Shown here piece after piece: positions 1-8,630 of a stretch of 64,000 nucleotides of DNA. Both the position numbers and the translations under genes were made by a program. Below the pieces are notes generated by a model. The model was given only the letters and a program-made list of their open reading frames with translations. It did no database searches and was not told where the DNA came from. Location: positions 124,001-188,000 of the forward strand of contig CAVOQQ010000008.1 in the NCBI GenBank assembly GCA_963698395.1. The letters are read 5' to 3'. Numbering within the stretch: position 1 is the first letter of the stretch; each line of letters begins with the position of its first letter. The DNA comes from JBBQUN01 sp963698395 (lineage in GTDB: Bacteria; Actinomycetota; Acidimicrobiia; Acidimicrobiales; SZUA-35).

Positions 1-490
1 AGTTCGCCTGGATCCCCGGATGGCCGACAACGACCAGCGGTTTGCCGCGGTGGCTCAGTGTCTTGATCAGATCGTCGCTTCGCGGCCCAGCCGTCACGAT
101 GATGCCGTCGACGAACCCCTGCGCCACGAGCGCTGACAACACGGTCGTCTCGCCGCCCTTGTCGTAGACGGGGAAGATCGAGAAGGCCGAGCCCATCTCG
201 GCGCACCCTTCCTGGATGCCGTGCACGAGCGTCGAGTAGTACGGATCGCCGAACAGCTCGTCGACGTCGGTCGGCATCACGAGCCCGATCAGGCCGGTCT
301 GCTTCGACGCCAGCGCCCGTGCTGCCTGGTTCGGCAAGTACCCGGTCTGCTCGATCGTGGAGTGGACCAACGCTCGCACCTCGGGTCGAACGTGAGGGTG
401 ATCGTTCAGTACCCTCGAGACCGTCGATCGAGAAACGCCGGCGAGCTTGCCGATCTCCTCGAGTGTCATGTTGTGCCCTGCGTCAGTCAT
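1..490 (-). CDS. LacI-family transcriptional repressor (partial, C-terminus beyond window)
   Basis: This is a sugar-responsive repressor of which only about 163 N-terminal residues lie in the window. Residues 9-28 form the LacI helix-turn-helix (TLEEIGKLAGVSRSTVSRVL). They are followed by the hinge-helix stretch LPNQAARALASKQTG and the first lobe of the periplasmic-binding-protein-like effector domain (LIGLVMPTDVDELFG). The ATG at 490 is the natural start because it puts the HTH eight residues in, as is usual for the family. The gene is divergent from the sugar-transport operon starting at 799. The 14-bp palindrome at 629-642 between them matches the operator known for CelR (Thermobifida) and CebR (Streptomyces). 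I infer that this protein represses the beta-glucan operon, and perhaps itself, until an oligosaccharide inducer binds. Confidence 0.9.
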   Translation of the reverse strand, partial: MTDAGHNMTLEEIGKLAGVSRSTVSRVLNDHPHVRPEVRALVHSTIEQTGYLPNQAARALASKQTGLIGLVMPTDVDELFGDPYYSTLVHGIQEGCAEMGSAFSIFPVYDKGGETTVLSALVAQGFVDGIIVTAGPRSDDLIKTLSHRGKPLVVVGHPGIQAN

Positions 491-600
491 TTCGTTCCTG
501 CAACATCTGTGAATTTGCCATCGGTTGCCGAAGGGCACGATAGGGCCCAGCGTTGCCAGCGGCTCACCGGCGGGCCGCGGACGTCCCGTCGGTGAACAGC

Positions 601-629
601 TTGACACGTTTCTGGAAGAAGCTTAGGTT
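601..629 (+). promoter_or_regulatory. Promoter of the beta-glucan transport operon
   Basis: A perfect -35 hexamer TTGACA (601-606) is followed after 17 bp by TAGGTT (624-629), a reasonable -10. The last base of the -10 is the first base of the palindromic operator, so a bound repressor would block initiation. The transcript would start near 636 and leave a leader of about 160 nt before the ATG at 799. Confidence 0.6.
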
Positions 630-642
630 GGGAGCGCTCCCA
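629..642. promoter_or_regulatory. CelR/CebR-like operator O1
   Basis: TGGGAGCGCTCCCA is a perfect 14-bp palindrome. It is identical to the operator described for the LacI-family regulators CelR of Thermobifida and CebR of Streptomyces, which control cellulose and cello-oligosaccharide genes. It overlaps the -10 and start site of the operon promoter and lies between the divergent LacI gene and a GH16-containing sugar operon. Confidence 0.85.
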
Positions 643-645
643 AAC

Positions 646-659
646 CGGGAGCGCTCTCA
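646..659. promoter_or_regulatory. Second, imperfect CelR/CebR-like operator O2
   Basis: CGGGAGCGCTCTCA matches the O1 palindrome at 12 of 14 positions and is centred 17 bp downstream of it. The two sites lie close to the same helical face apart, which could allow two repressor dimers to bind next to each other. Confidence 0.6.
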
Positions 660-798
660 GAGGCCAGTATGCAGCGGACGAGGGGAATCCGGGGCTCGAG
701 CAATCGAGCCTTCGTTCCCGCCTTTCCCGCAGCGCTGAAGGCTTCGAAAGAGGCTCTTGGCCTTGACCACGGGAGCACTTCGATGATTGGGGAGAACC

Positions 799-2157
799 AT
801 GACGATGAGATCGCGCCGAATCGTGTCGCTGTTGGCGGGCTTCGGGCTCGCAGCGGCTGCATGCGGTGGTAGTGGGTCCGACGCAGCGTCGGATGCCGGA
901 GGAACTGATGGTGCCACCGACGCAACGTCAGCGGACGGTTCAGCCAGTCTGGAAGGAACGCTGCGCGTGCTGATCCACCAGAACCCGGCAGGCGTCGAGT
1001 TCTTCGAGAACTTCAACAGCGAGTTCGAGGCCGCGAACCCTGGGGTCACGATCGACCTTTCGATCGTCGAGGCCGACGCACTCTCCACCACCAACCAGAC
1101 GCGGCTGACGGCCAAAGACATCGACGTCACCACGATCAGTCTGAGCGGCTTCGACAAGGCTGTGCAGGACTACATGGCCGATGCCGATGCACCGGCCTGG
1201 CAGCAGCTGATCGATGCCGGCCTGATCAAGGACCTCACCGGCGAGCCCTACCTTGCGAACTACGACGATGCGGCCGTCGAGAGTTCGTCGTACAACGGCA
1301 GCGTCTACGCGGTCGCTCTCGGCCGCACGACCACCAGCGGGATGTTCGTGAACGATGACCTGCTCGCCGAGGTGGGCGTCGCCACGCCGACGACCTTCGA
1401 CGAGCTCGTCGCGGCCTGCCCTGTTGTCGAGGCTGCCGGCAAGAAGTGCATGATCGCCGGCGGTCAGGACGGCTGGCCCGTCCACGTCGGTAGCTACGGT
1501 CTGCTCGGTGCGCTCTATCCCGACCAGCAGGGCCTCGTCGAGGGTCTCTGGACCGGTACGGCCAAGTGGAACGACGAGAATGGCCTCGATCTGTTCGAGC
1601 GGTACGCCACCTACGCATCCTTGCTCGACGCAGAATCCGCCGGTCTCACCGGCGACTCCGCAGCGGCACGTTGGACCGTCGGCGACGTCGCCTTCGGTCC
1701 GATGGGCGGCTGGAACGCCGGCACGATCGAGGACGCCGAGTTCGCATGGTCCTACATCCCGTTCCCGGGTAGTGACGATCCTGCGGACAACCAGACCTTG
1801 TTCGGCAAGATCGACATGAGCCTCGCGGTTGCGTCGGACACTCCGGTCCCCGAGCTGGCGTCGGCGTATCTCGCCGCCTTCTCGGAGCCCGACAACTACA
1901 ATGCCTTCGCCAACGCCACGGGATACATCCCGACCCAGCCCACGGCGGTGCTCGACAACACCCTCGGCGCGTCGATCTCACCGATCCTGGCGGAGGGGAA
2001 CTTCACCATCGCACTCGAGCAGTGGATGGTGGTTCCGAAGGGCGCCGGCCAGTGGGCCAACGGCTGGGAAGCCGCTCGCTGGCTCTACTCCGGCGACTTC
2101 AGCGATCCGGTCGAGGCGGCCAACCAGGCCCAGGCCGACTGGGAATCGGGCCTCTGA
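799..2157 (+). CDS. Sugar ABC transporter substrate-binding lipoprotein (family 1)
   Basis: This is the extracellular solute-binding component of a carbohydrate ABC importer, 452 residues. The N-terminus MTMRSRRIVSLLAGFGLAAA followed by Cys is a lipoprotein signal with an A-A-A-C lipobox, and a low-complexity Asp/Ala/Ser linker follows. The mature part resembles MalE/UgpB-type proteins (LRVLIHQNPAGVEFFENFN, and late aromatic motifs such as GYIPTQP). The ATG at 799 is preferred over an in-frame TTG at 787 because a GGGGAG ribosome-binding site lies 4-5 nt upstream. It is the first gene after the LacI-controlled promoter and is followed by two permeases, so it probably captures beta-1,3- or mixed-linkage glucan oligosaccharides released by the GH16 enzyme. 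The substrate is inferred from context, not from the sequence. Confidence 0.9.
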   Translation: MTMRSRRIVSLLAGFGLAAAACGGSGSDAASDAGGTDGATDATSADGSASLEGTLRVLIHQNPAGVEFFENFNSEFEAANPGVTIDLSIVEADALSTTNQTRLTAKDIDVTTISLSGFDKAVQDYMADADAPAWQQLIDAGLIKDLTGEPYLANYDDAAVESSSYNGSVYAVALGRTTTSGMFVNDDLLAEVGVATPTTFDELVAACPVVEAAGKKCMIAGGQDGWPVHVGSYGLLGALYPDQQGLVEGLWTGTAKWNDENGLDLFERYATYASLLDAESAGLTGDSAAARWTVGDVAFGPMGGWNAGTIEDAEFAWSYIPFPGSDDPADNQTLFGKIDMSLAVASDTPVPELASAYLAAFSEPDNYNAFANATGYIPTQPTAVLDNTLGASISPILAEGNFTIALEQWMVVPKGAGQWANGWEAARWLYSGDFSDPVEAANQAQADWESGL

Positions 2158-2311
2158 TCCGGTTGTCGTTCTGACATCAACCTGCGTGGGTGCGGCCTGG
2201 CCCTTCTGGGGCGGGCCGCACCCGCACACAACCGTCAGGTCGACGTCCCACGTCGGCACGACACCGAGCTTGCGAAATCAAACCGAGCAATCGACAACAG
2301 AGGGGATGTAG

Positions 2312-3238
2312 ATGGCAGCAAAGACCCGGAATCTATTTGGGGGATCACGACTCGCTGGGATGTCCCCTTGGCTGCTGATGCTGCCCGGACTCGGCTTCTA
2401 CTTCCTGATCGGAGTCGGCCCATCGTTGGCCACCTTCGTCTACTCGTTCACCGATGCCACCGGCATCCGTGGCCTACCGATCAGCTGGGTCGGTCTCGAC
2501 AACTTCGACGAGTTCCTCTTCCAGGGCGCCCGCTCGCGCGACAATCTCGACGCCCTCAATCGGACCCTGATCTTCATGGTGCTGGTGACCACGATCCAGT
2601 TCAGTGTGGGCCTTCTGATGGCCCTGCTGGTCAACCAGAAGTTGCGCGGCCGCCTGGTCTTCCGGACCCTCTTCTTCGTTCCGGTGATCCTCGGTGTCGC
2701 CGTCCAGGGCCTGATGTGGAAGCTGTTCCTTCGGCCCGGCGGCGGTCCGATGGACTCGCTCTTCGGATGGTTCGGAATGGAATCGCAGTTCCTGAACGGT
2801 TCGAATGCGTTCTACTGGGTGATCGTCGTCCAGATCTGGGCCAATGCCGGGTTCACGATGGTCATCTTCCTGGCCGGCATGCAGACCATTTCGGCCGATC
2901 TCTACGAGGCGGCGGCGGTCGACGGTGCCGCCGGCTGGCAGCTCTTCAAGAACATCACCTGGCCGCAGCTCACGCCCGCGATCAACACCAACTTCTTGCT
3001 GAACATCGTCGGTTCTCTGCAGGCGTGGATGCTGTTCCTCGTCCTGACCGGCTACAAGAACGGCACGCAGGTGCTCGGGTATGTCGTCTACGCCGAGGCA
3101 TTCGGTGGGACCGGCAGCGGGTCGTTCCGCCAGGGATATGCCGCTGCCGCATCGATCGTGTTGTTTGCGCTCGTGCTGGTGCTCGGTATGGCCGCCAACG
3201 CCATCGTCGGACGACGTGAAAGGAAGTACATGTCATGA
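2312..3238 (+). CDS. Sugar ABC transporter permease, MalF/UgpA type
   Basis: This inner-membrane permease of 308 residues has six predicted membrane segments. The first is SPWLLMLPGLGFYFLIGVG near residue 20. The EAA loop that docks on the ATPase is seen as DLYEAAAVDGAAGWQLFKNI near residue 200-220. It lies 154 bp after the binding-protein gene and overlaps the next permease by 4 bp (ATGA), so the two permeases are translationally coupled. The pair would form the heterodimeric channel of the importer, powered by the ATPase encoded at 5196. Confidence 0.92.
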   Translation: MAAKTRNLFGGSRLAGMSPWLLMLPGLGFYFLIGVGPSLATFVYSFTDATGIRGLPISWVGLDNFDEFLFQGARSRDNLDALNRTLIFMVLVTTIQFSVGLLMALLVNQKLRGRLVFRTLFFVPVILGVAVQGLMWKLFLRPGGGPMDSLFGWFGMESQFLNGSNAFYWVIVVQIWANAGFTMVIFLAGMQTISADLYEAAAVDGAAGWQLFKNITWPQLTPAINTNFLLNIVGSLQAWMLFLVLTGYKNGTQVLGYVVYAEAFGGTGSGSFRQGYAAAASIVLFALVLVLGMAANAIVGRRERKYMS

Positions 3239-4107
3239 GCGTCATCACTACTGAACCCATGATCGAGCCAGTGCGCGATGACGGCGGAGCGAAACAGCGC
3301 CGGATTCTGAACAAGGTCGGCTCCTACTCGCTTCTGCTGCTCTTCGCAGTGTTCTACATCAGCCCGTTGCTGATGCTCATCTTTGCGTCGATGAAGTCGT
3401 TGCCGGAGTTCTTCGCGAACCCGACCGGTCTCCCGGAGAGCTTCGAACTGGCCAACTACGGCGATGCCTGGGAGCTCGCCAACTTCCCGCAATTCCTGGT
3501 GAACTCGCTGATCTACACGGTGATCGGGACCACGCTCTTCGTCATCATGTCGGTCTTCGTTGCGTTCCCGATCGCCCGCGGGTACGTGAGGGGTTCCGGC
3601 GCCCTGCTCACCCTGTACGTGGTGGCGCTGTTCCTGCCACCGGCATTGATCCCACAGTTCCAGCTGATTCTCAACCTCGGCCTCTTCAACACTCGACAGG
3701 GCTACATCCTGCTCTTCCTGATCAACCCGATCGCCCTGATCATCATGGTCAACTACATCAAGTCGATCCCGATCGAGCTCGACGAGTCGGCGGCCATGGA
3801 CGGCTGCGGCTACACCCGGTTCGTCTGGTCGATTCTGATGCCGCTGATCCGGCCGGCGATCGCGACGGTGACGGTGATCCACGCGATCGGGATCTGGAAC
3901 GAGCTGATCCTCGCGAACGTCTACCTGACCAACGAAGATCTCTATCCCATCACCAAGGGTCTGATCGTCTTCGAGGGCGTCTACGGCAGCGACTGGCCCA
4001 AGCTCGCCGCCGCGGTGTTGATGCTGATGTTGCCGATGCTCGTGTTGTTCATGTTCTTGCAGCGCTACATCATCTCCGGTCTGACATCGGGAGCGGTCAA
4101 GGGGTAA
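3235..4107 (+). CDS. Sugar ABC transporter permease, MalG/UgpE type
   Basis: This is the partner permease, 290 residues. It has a cytoplasmic N-terminal tail, then membrane segments beginning at LLLLFAVFYISPLLMLIFAS (about residues 31-50). The EAA motif is ELDESAAMDGCGYTRFVWSI (about residues 182-201). It ends with the usual short C-terminal tail (GLTSGAVKG). Its start codon overlaps the stop of the preceding permease. The protein matches carbohydrate permeases of the CUT1 group, and its length is normal for the family. Confidence 0.92.
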   Translation: MSVITTEPMIEPVRDDGGAKQRRILNKVGSYSLLLLFAVFYISPLLMLIFASMKSLPEFFANPTGLPESFELANYGDAWELANFPQFLVNSLIYTVIGTTLFVIMSVFVAFPIARGYVRGSGALLTLYVVALFLPPALIPQFQLILNLGLFNTRQGYILLFLINPIALIIMVNYIKSIPIELDESAAMDGCGYTRFVWSILMPLIRPAIATVTVIHAIGIWNELILANVYLTNEDLYPITKGLIVFEGVYGSDWPKLAAAVLMLMLPMLVLFMFLQRYIISGLTSGAVKG

Positions 4108-4132
4108 TGGTCGGAATGCGGACGAAGTCGTC

Positions 4133-5155
4133 ATGAAGCAGAAGAACCGGGGATCCGGTGGCTTCGCTCGATTCGTGCCTGTGGCCGCTTTGATCATCGT
4201 CGGTGCCTGTGGTTCCGGGAGCTCCCAGGAGGACGCGAACGACGTCACATCGAGCGATCCACCAGTGACCGCCGCCTCCGATACGGTGACGTCGACCACG
4301 GAACCGGCTCCGACGACAGAGGGCCCGACGACGACCATTCGAACGCCGGAACCGATTCCGATCGAACCACCGGAGGGTATGGAACTGGTCTGGAATGACG
4401 AGTTCGACGGTGACCAGATCGACCTGGCGAACTGGACCTACGACATCGGCGGTTGGGGCTGGGGCAACGGCGAAGCCCAGTACTACACCGATCGCCCCGA
4501 GAACGCCCGCCTCGCCAACGGCTTGCTGACCATCGAGGCGCGCCAGGAGAAGTTCGAAGACTCGTACTACACGTCGGCTCGGCTGAAGACACAGGGCTTG
4601 CAGGAGTTCCAGTACGGTCGGATCGAGGCTCGGATCAAGGTGCCACGAGGCGAAGGGACCTGGCCGGCGTTCTGGATGCTGGGCGCGAAGTTCGACAACG
4701 ACGAGGGCGAGCGGTCGGAGAACAGCTGGCCGAACGTCGGCGAGATCGACATCATGGAACACGTTGGTCGTGAACCCGACCTCGTCATGGGCACGGTGCA
4801 CGGTCCCGGCTATTCGGGAGCGGGTGGTCTCACCAAGTGGTTCCGCCAGGACTTCGACATCGCCGAGGACTTCCACGTCTACGCCGTCGAATGGGACGCC
4901 GATGGCATCCGCTGGTTCTTCGACGGCGAGATGTACTACGAGCTGACGCCCGAGGTCGTCGGCGATCGGGAATGGGTCTTCGACCACGAATTCTTCCTCA
5001 TCCTCAACCTCGCTGTCGGCGGCCAACTCCCGGGGCCCATCGGCCTCGACGTCGAATTCCCGCTGTACATGCATGTCGATTACGTCCGGGTCTACCAGCC
5101 GTTGCCTGGATCGGCCCAAGAGGCCACCACCGAAGGGTCCGACGAGTCCTCCTGA
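4133..5155 (+). CDS. GH16 endo-beta-1,3(4)-glucanase (laminarinase-like) lipoprotein
   Basis: This is a surface-anchored glycoside hydrolase family 16 enzyme, 340 residues. The signal peptide ends in the lipobox IVGAC (about residues 22-26) and is followed by a Ser/Thr/Pro-rich linker to about residue 80. The catalytic domain carries the retaining-glucanase signature GEIDIMEH with nucleophile E204, assisting D206 and acid/base E209. It also has typical GH16 strands such as WNDEFDG and the C-terminal MHVDYVRVYQ. The gene sits between the permeases and the ATPase of a sugar importer under a CelR-like operator. I infer that it cuts beta-1,3-glucan (laminarin-like) outside the cell into oligosaccharides that the adjacent transporter takes up. 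The exact linkage preference cannot be read from the sequence. Confidence 0.9.
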   Translation: MKQKNRGSGGFARFVPVAALIIVGACGSGSSQEDANDVTSSDPPVTAASDTVTSTTEPAPTTEGPTTTIRTPEPIPIEPPEGMELVWNDEFDGDQIDLANWTYDIGGWGWGNGEAQYYTDRPENARLANGLLTIEARQEKFEDSYYTSARLKTQGLQEFQYGRIEARIKVPRGEGTWPAFWMLGAKFDNDEGERSENSWPNVGEIDIMEHVGREPDLVMGTVHGPGYSGAGGLTKWFRQDFDIAEDFHVYAVEWDADGIRWFFDGEMYYELTPEVVGDREWVFDHEFFLILNLAVGGQLPGPIGLDVEFPLYMHVDYVRVYQPLPGSAQEATTEGSDESS

Positions 5156-5195
5156 GGGCTCGAGATCATCAATCGCTCAGCAGAATGGAATCCCC

Positions 5196-6386
5196 ATGGC
5201 CTCGGTCACGCTCAAAGAACTCGACAAGGTGTACCCGAACGGGTATCACGCCATTACCAGCTTGAATCTGGACATCGCCGACGGCGAGTTCCTCGTCCTC
5301 GTCGGGCCATCGGGCTGCGGCAAGTCGACTGCCCTCCGCATGGTCGCTGGCCTCGAGGACATCTCCGGCGGTGAGCTGCGCATTGGTGATCGAGTGGTGA
5401 ACGATGTGCATCCCAAGGATCGCGACATCGCCATGGTCTTCCAGAACTACGCCCTCTACCCGCACATGACCGTCGCCGAGAACATCGGCTTTGCACTGAA
5501 ACTGGCCAAGCTGCCCAAAGCCGACATCGAAGAGCGCGTGGCCAAGGCGGCCTCGATCTTGGATCTCACGGAGAACCTCGATCGCAAGCCAGGCCAGCTG
5601 TCGGGAGGCCAACGACAGCGGGTGGCGATGGGTCGCGCGATCGTGCGCCAGCCGAAGGCCTTCCTGATGGATGAGCCACTGTCCAACCTCGACGCCAAGT
5701 TGCGTGTGCAGATGCGGGCCGAGATCGCCGGCCTTCAGCGAGAACTGGGCGTGACCACCATCTATGTGACGCACGATCAGGTCGAGGCGATGACCATGGG
5801 CGACCGTGTCGCAGTGCTCAAGCGCGGCATCCTGCAACAGGTCGATTCCCCGCAGAACCTCTATGACTCACCCGACAATGTCTTCGTCGCCGGGTTCATC
5901 GGTTCCCCTTCGATGAACATCATGCACGGCAAACTGGGTGGGACCCCGGAAGCACCGACCGTGCAGATCGGCTCGAACACCTTGAGTGTCCCGCAGGAGG
6001 TCGTGTCGGCTCGTCCTGCGATCGCGGCCTCGGTGGGGAAGGACATCGTGGTAGGCGTCCGCCCCGAAGATCTGGAAGATGCATCGATCCTGACCGATGC
6101 CCCCGACGACCGACGAATCCAGTCCAAGGTGACGCTCCTCGAATCACTCGGTTCGGAAGTCATCGTGCACTTCGCTCTCGACGCCGAGCCATTCTCGATC
6201 ATGGATGCCGAGTTCGAGGGCGAGGATGCGCTCGAAAAGTCCCGCGACGCATCGGGCCAGACCATCTACACCGGTCGGTTCAGTCCTCGTTCTTCTGCCC
6301 GGATGGGCCAGCCGATTGACATTGTGGTCGACACCAGCCGCCTTCACTTCTTCGACATCACCACCGGGCTGGCGATCCGCGACTGA
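5196..6386 (+). CDS. Sugar ABC transporter ATP-binding protein, MsiK/UgpC/MalK type
   Basis: This is the energising ATPase of a carbohydrate importer, 396 residues. It has Walker A GPSGCGKST (about residues 37-45), ABC signature LSGGQRQRVAMGRA, Walker B AFLMDEPLSNLDAKL and the H-loop YVTHDQVEAMTMGDR. A C-terminal OB-fold regulatory region carries VGVRPEDL. I chose the ATG at 5196 because the protein then begins MASVTLKELDKVYPNGYHAI, as is standard for MalK-like proteins. The open frame extends upstream only over the end of the GH16 gene. In actinobacteria such ATPases often serve several sugar transporters; here it lies directly in the beta-glucan locus. Confidence 0.93.
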   Translation: MASVTLKELDKVYPNGYHAITSLNLDIADGEFLVLVGPSGCGKSTALRMVAGLEDISGGELRIGDRVVNDVHPKDRDIAMVFQNYALYPHMTVAENIGFALKLAKLPKADIEERVAKAASILDLTENLDRKPGQLSGGQRQRVAMGRAIVRQPKAFLMDEPLSNLDAKLRVQMRAEIAGLQRELGVTTIYVTHDQVEAMTMGDRVAVLKRGILQQVDSPQNLYDSPDNVFVAGFIGSPSMNIMHGKLGGTPEAPTVQIGSNTLSVPQEVVSARPAIAASVGKDIVVGVRPEDLEDASILTDAPDDRRIQSKVTLLESLGSEVIVHFALDAEPFSIMDAEFEGEDALEKSRDASGQTIYTGRFSPRSSARMGQPIDIVVDTSRLHFFDITTGLAIRD

Positions 6387-6713
6387 TCGCCCGCGTCCTC
6401 TGCTGCATCGGGAACATCCTCCACTACCCCGACCGCGGCGATGCCGAGACCAATCGCGTCTTTGTCGAGTCTCGCTCGACAACCCCGCCGGCAACGTTCC
6501 GCCTTCGCCGGTGAGCGTCTCGAAATCGTGATCGGCTGCGGCAGGCGAGGCGGCCTGCGGCGTCAGCAGGGTCCATGGCGAACGGCTCCCGGCCGCAGCA
6601 CCAGATCACTCACTGAACAATGTGGCGAACCGTGCACATCCTCACTCAAGCAGCACGACTGACAGCGTTCGACCCGATACCGGTTGTCGTGCGTGTCGGA
6701 GGAGACGTTTCGT
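6387..6713. other. Intergenic region between the beta-glucan operon and the TetR gene
   Basis: These 327 bases lie between convergent genes. The only structure I see is the stem-loop at 6462-6482. No open frame here resembles a protein I recognise. Confidence 0.6.
6462..6482 (+). terminator. Stem-loop downstream of the ABC ATPase gene, possible terminator
   Basis: TTGTCGAG and CTCGACAA form a perfect 8-bp stem with a 5-nt loop, about 75 nt after the stop codon at 6386. No T-run follows, so it may be a weak terminator, an RNA 3' stabiliser, or chance. Confidence 0.35.
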
Positions 6714-7382
6714 TCAGGGTTCGTCGGGGAGTCCGGCGAGTCCGGCGAGGATGAGGTCGAGCACGAGTTCGAAGCTGCTGCCAGTGTCGCCGTCGAGGTG
6801 CTGGTGGACATGGGCGATGGTGTGTGGGTGTCTGTCGGGCGACAGAGTCGAGAGGAAGTCGTCGATGATCGTGGATGCGTCAACGTCTGCTGTGCCGAAC
6901 TCCATTGCGAGTTCTTGGAGGGTGTAGCCGAGGACGTGGTTGTTGATGGCATGGAAGCCGTGGTGTGCAGTGGCCGCCGGCAGCCCGCTGTCGTTGAAGA
7001 TGCGGAGGAGGCTTTCCATGTGGTCAATGCGATTCGGTCCGGGAAGGTAATGCTGCCAGAGCGTGGGCACCCAGGGATGGCGGACGAACGCGAGGCGGGT
7101 GGCGATCGCATGTGCCCTGACGGCTTTCATGGCCTCCTCGTCTTCCGGGGGCAGGTTGATGGATCCTGCGATGGCTTCCACCATGAGTGCAAGGAGCTCG
7201 TCCTTGTTTGCAACGTGGTTGTAGAGCGCCATGACCTTGAAGCCGAGATGCTCGGCCAGACGCCTCATGGTCAGCGCATCGGCCCCTTCGGCGTCGGCGA
7301 GCTCGATTCCCGCAGCGACGATCCTGTCGGTATCGAGTGGCTCACGCCGATTGATGCTCACCGCATTCACAGCTTCCCCCAT
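6714..7382 (-). CDS. TetR/AcrR-family transcriptional regulator
   Basis: This repressor has 222 residues. The HTH lies at about residues 15-60 (DRIVAAGIELADAEGADALT, then MRRLAEHLGFKVMALYNHVA, then NKDELLALMVEAI). This is the classic TetR pattern with the ALYNHV recognition helix. The C-terminal domain is of the TetR_C type with conserved HPWVP and a helical dimer interface. The ATG at 7382 is preferred: the frame stays open upstream, but that part overlaps the promoter region and the divergent gene and is not TetR-like. The protein faces an alcohol-dehydrogenase-like gene, with two identical-type palindromes between them, and most likely represses both directions. The ligand is unknown. Confidence 0.88.
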   Translation of the reverse strand: MGEAVNAVSINRREPLDTDRIVAAGIELADAEGADALTMRRLAEHLGFKVMALYNHVANKDELLALMVEAIAGSINLPPEDEEAMKAVRAHAIATRLAFVRHPWVPTLWQHYLPGPNRIDHMESLLRIFNDSGLPAATAHHGFHAINNHVLGYTLQELAMEFGTADVDASTIIDDFLSTLSPDRHPHTIAHVHQHLDGDTGSSFELVLDLILAGLAGLPDEP

Positions 7383-7403
7383 CCAGTTCTCGAAGGCTAA
7401 CCC

Positions 7404-7456
7404 TTGACAGCGTACGACGTACGTATCATTCTGAGTCAGTCGACGTACACCGTACG
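7404..7456. promoter_or_regulatory. Divergent promoter region with two TetR-type operators
   Basis: CGTACGACGTACG (7411-7423) and CGTACACCGTACG (7444-7456) are two 13-bp palindromes of the form CGTAC-N3-GTACG. They are centred 33 bp apart, roughly three helical turns. A TTGACA (7404-7409) immediately precedes the first site and TATCAT (7424-7429) follows it, although their 14-bp spacing is short for a sigma-70 promoter. The arrangement fits binding of two TetR dimers over divergent promoters. Confidence 0.7.
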
Positions 7457-7489
7457 TAACCAGCTCGATTGTCGGAACCGAGGAGCCCC

Positions 7490-8524
7490 ATGATGGAAAC
7501 GAGACACGACGACGAACGATCCAGCGGAGAACCCGTCCTGCCCTCCACGATGCGGGCGGTGATCGCTCCTCGCTACGGCGGGGCCGACGTGGTCGAGATC
7601 GAAGACGTGGCAGTTCCCACACCGGGCGTCGGCGAGCTCCTCGTGCGCGTCGAAGCGTCGTCGCTGAACGCGCTCGACTGGCACTTTCTCACCGGTACGC
7701 CGTACCTCATTCGAATCTCGAACGGGTTTCGGCGACCGAAGCGGATGATCCCGGGGGCAGACGTCGCAGGCACGGTCGTTGCTGTTGGATCCGGCGTCAC
7801 CCGATTGCAGCCGGGAGACGCCGTGTTTGGTGAGTGCAAGGGTGGTGGGTGCGCTCCCTATCTGACCGTCGATGCCTCGAACGTCGTCATCAAGCCCGAG
7901 GCCGTCTCGTTCGAAGCTGCGGGTGCCACACCGGTCGCAGGGCTCACAGCACTCCAGGGGCTGCGCACCCATGGTTCGGTGCAACCTGGCGACCACGTCT
8001 TGATCAACGGCGCTGCTGGTGGCGTCGGCACCTTCGCCGTACAGATCGCCAAGGCACTCGGTGCCGAGGTCACCGCGGTGTGCAGCTCCGGCAACGTCGA
8101 GATGGTCCGATCGCTCGGTGCCGACACGGTGATCGACTACGTCACCGACGACTTCGTCGAAGGCGGTGCCCGGTTCGACGTCATGCTCGACAACGTCGGA
8201 AACAGGACGCCAGCCGAGTGCCTCGCCGTGCTGCGCCCGGGCGCACGCTTCATTGCCGTCAGTGGTCCCAAGGCCAACCGTTGGCTCGGCCCGGTTCCGC
8301 ACATCGTCCGAACGGCGCTGGCGTTTCGTCGAGCGAATCCGACGTTCCACCAGTTCACCGCGTCACCGGTCGAGGCCGACCTCATCTGGCTTGGGGAGAT
8401 GCTTGCCGAGGGCTCGATCTCTCCATCGATCGACCGGGTCGTCGGCCTCGACGGGGTTGCCGCCGGGCTCGCCGAGATCGGCACCGGACACACACGAGCG
8501 AAGATCGCCGTGGTCCCGGCATGA
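7490..8524 (+). CDS. Zinc-independent MDR-family NAD(P)H oxidoreductase (quinone-reductase-like)
   Basis: This medium-chain dehydrogenase/reductase has 344 residues. The N-terminal GroES-like domain shows MRAVIAPRYGGADVVEIEDV and the PGADVAGTVVAVGSGVTRLQ segment. The Rossmann domain has GAAGGVGTFAVQIAKALGAE (NADPH-binding AAxxGVG motif). The zinc-ligand cysteines of classical alcohol dehydrogenases are not obvious, which fits the quinone-oxidoreductase branch. The ATG at 7490 follows a GAGGAG ribosome-binding site by 4 nt; an in-frame start at 7469 is less likely. The gene is divergent from the TetR regulator and probably controlled by it, as is common for detoxification enzymes. The substrate is unknown. 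Confidence 0.88.
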   Translation: MMETRHDDERSSGEPVLPSTMRAVIAPRYGGADVVEIEDVAVPTPGVGELLVRVEASSLNALDWHFLTGTPYLIRISNGFRRPKRMIPGADVAGTVVAVGSGVTRLQPGDAVFGECKGGGCAPYLTVDASNVVIKPEAVSFEAAGATPVAGLTALQGLRTHGSVQPGDHVLINGAAGGVGTFAVQIAKALGAEVTAVCSSGNVEMVRSLGADTVIDYVTDDFVEGGARFDVMLDNVGNRTPAECLAVLRPGARFIAVSGPKANRWLGPVPHIVRTALAFRRANPTFHQFTASPVEADLIWLGEMLAEGSISPSIDRVVGLDGVAAGLAEIGTGHTRAKIAVVPA

Positions 8525-8630
8525 GCGACCAGAACGCGTCGGTCGCCCAACCGAGTGTTCAGGCCTGTTCGACCACGTAGATGACGACGTTCGTGTCGAA
8601 GGTGATTTTGCCGTCCTCGGTGGTGAGTGG

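Noticed and set aside
3088..5119. Long minus-strand frames opposite the permease and GH16 genes
   Set aside because: They mirror GC-rich coding regions with well-supported genes on the plus strand and have no recognisable domains.
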